The notes beneath the pieces are model-generated. The model was not told the origin of the DNA, made no database searches, and saw nothing but the letters and a program-made list of their open reading frames with translations. Shown here in pieces: positions 60,671 to 64,000 of a stretch of 64,000 bases of DNA. The DNA lies in assembly GCA_936440205.1 (NCBI GenBank), contig OW387148.1, forward strand, positions 2,666,001 to 2,730,000. Direction: 5' to 3'. The position numbers were made by a program, and so were the translations under genes. Within the stretch, counting starts at the first letter, position 1; each line of letters starts with the position of its first letter. This DNA is from Lepidonotus clava (lineage: Eukaryota; Annelida; Polychaeta; Phyllodocida; Polynoidae).

Positions 60671-63389
60671 TTACACCTCTGATGAAAGGAGATCCCGCCG
60701 ATATTAGTTCACTTCAGGGGAACATTCATTCAGAAAAGGAGAATCTTCAGCGGTGTAAGAGAGGTTATCCAGAATTACATTTATCAAAGAGCGGCTCGAT
60801 GAGAGTCTAGTAAGGCTTAGAGCAATTCCCTGATTATCCTGAGCAGAATCTCAGAGTTGAAAAACGACTCTACTTCTACAAAAAGGACTATGTCTTTCAA
60901 CAACGGGGATTAAAACAAGATGAGTGAATAGGTAAAAACCTGCATACACATCAGGAAATAACATGTTGTTTTTCAGTACTACAGCAACTTAAGATTTATG
61001 AACACGTAAAAGGGAAAAAGCGGACGTCTGCAAGACGGATAGCGGATGCCCGTTCCAACGTTTTAAGCGTGAATAAAGAATAACATCTAATCCTTTTAAG
61101 AGATTTGATTATTTCATTATCCGTCGCGTCTATTTATTCCCTGGGTGGGCTTAGAAAAATGGAAATCTTTATCAAATGTGAACTGGCCATGGGAGACCTA
61201 GTCCCTGGCGATGGCTACATCAGTATCAATCACGTCAGAACTGATACCGTATTCTCCAGTATCAGAGTAGTTAGTCTAGGACTGCAATCAACTAAGATGT
61301 ATTAAGATACATGTAAGTAGGCAGTCCCCGCTTAAGTACTCTCATGCGGGATTCACATTTCAATTTGCTTTCCGTTGTACATTCATACTTGTATATCAAG
61401 TCCCAATGCATCACGTATTCTATACGTATCAAGCATTCCATTGAAAAACTATGATAGCGTGCTTATTTCGGATACATTTCCTACTTTCTATTGGCCATTA
61501 AGGATAGACAACACCTCTCAGCTGCTAATTTGCGGGACTCTCTTTAAATAGGCATATAATTTTTAATATCCATAGCAAGAATATGTGTGTTATATCCTTA
61601 GATACACTTGAGTGTCCCTTTCTACTCATGTATTTCAATTTTTGATGTGTAGATATATGCCTGTATAAGCTTGCCAGAAATAGAAAAAACGCATTTTTAA
61701 CTTTTATTTTTTGAACATGAATATCTCACTTAATATTTCATAAAAACGCATGAAATTTTCAGAATATATGAAAAACATTCATATGGAGGGAAGCGTGTCT
61801 CATATGTCACTAGTAAATTGTTGGAACGTTTGCAACCCGTTTTGACGTTTTCGGGAACCCGACGGTAGAAGGAATTTACATAAGCAACGCTTAGATCTTT
61901 CGAAAAGGGTATGTTCAGAACCCATTTGGAGTCCCAAATTGCGTTGCAATTTACAAGAGCACCCTTAGATCTTTCGGAAAGATTTGCCCACAGTGTATGC
62001 AGGCTTAGCATCTATGCAGGATCTGTTCTGTATAACTCGGCGTGTTAGGAGTCAACACTGCCTATGATTGGAGACATTGTCAGAGCACTGCCGGCCGACT
62101 GTGAGCTGCTCCGTCATACTAGAGAGTGAGCAAATACGTATCTACAAATAACACCACGTACCCCTTCCTAGGGTGTCTACCCTAGACCACTTTGTCATAT
62201 CAGCACCAATCCAGATTCCTGGATTGTAGTTTAATCCAGAGAATATGAAAACACTCATAAATGCAATGCTAATGACAAATGCCATAAATGATTTAGGCGT
62301 TAGGCCTATCCCTGCGGACTTCGGACTATCTTGGGGAGGAGTTTTAAACGTTAGAAGGCCCACATTGCTCACGCAGCCCCTTCCCTATCTGTCTCCACCA
62401 ATAGTTGCAGAGGTTAATTGCTGCAGCCAGAGGCAGAATTTAAGGCACTCTAGAGGGAACGTTAAGGGACAGATAAGTCTCGTTGCGGAAATAAAGAAAC
62501 AGTGAAGCCTACTAGTGAATATTTCATTCCGCTCGCTCTTAGTCATAATGTTATTTCAATTGAATTCACTCGTTTCATCCAGTCTGAGACGGCCGTTCGC
62601 CGCACTTTGAATTACCTTTTATTTGTATGAACTTAATTATTCTTTTCCAGAAAGAATACCTAATTTAAAGCCACTTCATATCATTGTTATGGGATGTTGC
62701 CTACTTAATGTAATAGTTGTAGAACCGAAGCTTCATATATTTATAATGCAAGGTGCGAACATTACTCAAGTACAATGTTTGTATGACAACATTATTACTT
62801 TTATAGGCCAATCTAAGCCAATACTCTTAGGATTGACTCTTTGATGAAATCGCAACTTATATCCTTATATAGCGATTGTCCCCACTAGGTGAACAGAGAG
62901 CCTTACCCGCCGATAGTGCATGCTGTAACCTGTAGAGCAGACCAAATCCACCAAATGTCCCGATGTGTTATGAAAGGCCTCCGTGACAAAAAGCTAGCCA
63001 AAAAAAAACATGCACGAATTTTCGTGGGCGTAAAATGTTGTACTTAGATACACACAAACTATTCACACTAACATATTTTGATTTCTACATCTATTGGACG
63101 GAAGATAATTGAAACTGTTTCGAAGTTGAAAAAAGACAATAAACACCTCAAAATGTATAATTCACGACGACAAACTATGTCTTCGTGGTAATGATAATTG
63201 TTTATTGTTCTGGAATTTTCGCGAATGTCTTTAGTCGGCATTCTGTAAGTGTAACACCTCATTAAGTGGGGGTACACTTTTGTTTCCAGTAAATGTCTTG
63301 CAACAACAATGGGTGATCGAGTCCCATCAGTACATTGAATGCCCTCCTTCGCTGTAGCCGAAATATCTAGTCACAATGGCATGGGAAGT

Positions 63390-63960
63390 AACCTTGATGC
63401 CGTGATCAAGTGCGTCATTTGCTGTATGAAAGGCATCTTTTTTCAGATGCACTGTGCATGGCCCTCGAGCGAAACGGCTATGTACGTGACGTTGTGTAAA
63501 GAACATGGGCTTTACTATCAACTGTTTGTAAACAGTGTCGCTTGTGTGAGAGGAACTATGTAGGAGAGAATAATCAAAATACACCTTTCATATACTGCTT
63601 AGTCATGCACAAAACAAACTCATTTGGTTTTGAAATAGGGAATTTATACAAAACGTACAAAATATACAAAATATATGGTGTACAATAATATAGATACAAA
63701 TCTCTATTTCCATATGCTACTTATCGCGTGAACACAAGAGTTACCCGGAATTGATGCTGTTATAGCGTATATCATGATACAAAACAGGTGACATAGTGTG
63801 TGGCATACAAACTGACGTGACAAAGACCGAATCCCTATTCTTGTATACCATTTATGTCAATGAAATCGTGTTGCTCGTGTCAACCCAAGCAATAGTCTCA
63901 TGTGGAATGTGTTCACGCAATTTCGCACATACATAGACAGGCCCCTCATGACTACATTGT
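63390..63960. repeat. Diverged repeat, copy 2 (paralogous to 56340-56930)
   Basis: It shares ordered phrases with the locus 7 kb upstream: CGAAACGGCTATGTACG, then TTTCATATACTGCTTA, TTTCCATATGCTACTTATCG, TTCACGCAATTTCGCACATA and CATAGACAGGCCCCTCATG. The internal spacing is about 122-126 bp. It may continue past the window end. Confidence 0.5.
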
Positions 63961-64000
63961 CTCTCTGTTTTGGGACCTAAATATTTATAAAGAATAATTT

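Larger units (their letters stand above)
56931..63389. other. AT-rich DNA with two GC patches, no gene seen
   Basis: GC patches lie at 59620-59760 (AAGATGGCGG, YY1-like, at 59631) and 60210-60670. A short repeated phrase, CTTAGATCTTTCG-AAAG, occurs at about 61888 and 61963. GAGCTGCTC occurs at 62103. Open frames of 105-118 codons at 57144 and 57914 have no protein character. Confidence 0.4.

Noticed and set aside
1-64000. LTR retrotransposons, retroviral remnants or large capsid-bearing elements
   Set aside because: No paired long terminal repeats and no reverse transcriptase, integrase or capsid-like frames were visible.

Overview
The window looks like 64 kb of animal nuclear DNA, probably from a marine invertebrate or a non-vertebrate deuterostome. 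The evidence is one spliced gene fragment with GT-AG introns, long CA/GT and TA microsatellites, several small inverted-repeat DNA transposons, and vertebrate-style regulatory words (CTCF-, NRF1-, YY1- and ETS-type) inside GC-rich patches. There are no bacterial operons, ribosome binding sites, rRNA genes, canonical tRNA genes or CRISPR arrays. The species cannot be fixed from the sequence alone.

Protein-coding content is very low. The only convincing coding sequence is an exon at 43840-44116 (+), with a probable second exon at 44246-44323 joined in matching phase. Together they encode about 118 residues of a protein I do not recognise with confidence. Nearly all other open frames are short, lack codon bias, are often open on both strands, and are treated as chance or repeat-derived. 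The rest is intron, intergenic DNA or both.

Layout: 1-4280 is mixed DNA with a GC-rich patch (1180-2130) and a decayed tandem repeat (2140-2640). 4283-4480 is a strictly phased 10-bp repeat array. 4490-12880 alternates AT-rich stretches with GC-rich patches near 6.3, 7.6, 9.0, 11.3 and 12.4 kb. 12884-13774 is a 37-bp minisatellite, followed by a GC patch with two adjacent CTCF-like words (13.9-14.4 kb). 14.4-24 kb is mainly AT-rich, with a GC patch at 16.6-16.8 kb and a small hAT-like element at 20.8 kb. A conserved-element-like block lies at 23.8-24.26 kb. 24-43 kb holds more AT-rich DNA, GC patches at 28.6-28.9 and 30.7-31.05 kb, two small inverted-repeat elements (29.95 and 33.55 kb) and CA/GT microsatellites. 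The gene fragment lies near 44 kb. Further GC patches follow at 44.7-45.3, 46.4-46.8, 47.6-48.0, 49.4-49.8, 52.56-52.93, 59.6-59.75 and 60.2-60.7 kb. A 1.74-kb DNA transposon lies at 54008-55747, and a diverged paralogous repeat pair at 56340-56930 and 63390-63960.

The most unusual signal is a near-palindromic 9-mer, GAGCAGCTC (reverse complement GAGCTGCTC). I count it 19 times at about a dozen separated places, plus six times inside the 10-bp array, where about 0.5 would be expected by chance. It sits in the GC-rich patches that also carry CTCF-like and NRF1-like words. The 10-bp array and two mini-arrays look like local expansions of this same word. I infer a gene-poor regulatory landscape in which this word is either a binding site or the seed of a repeat family.
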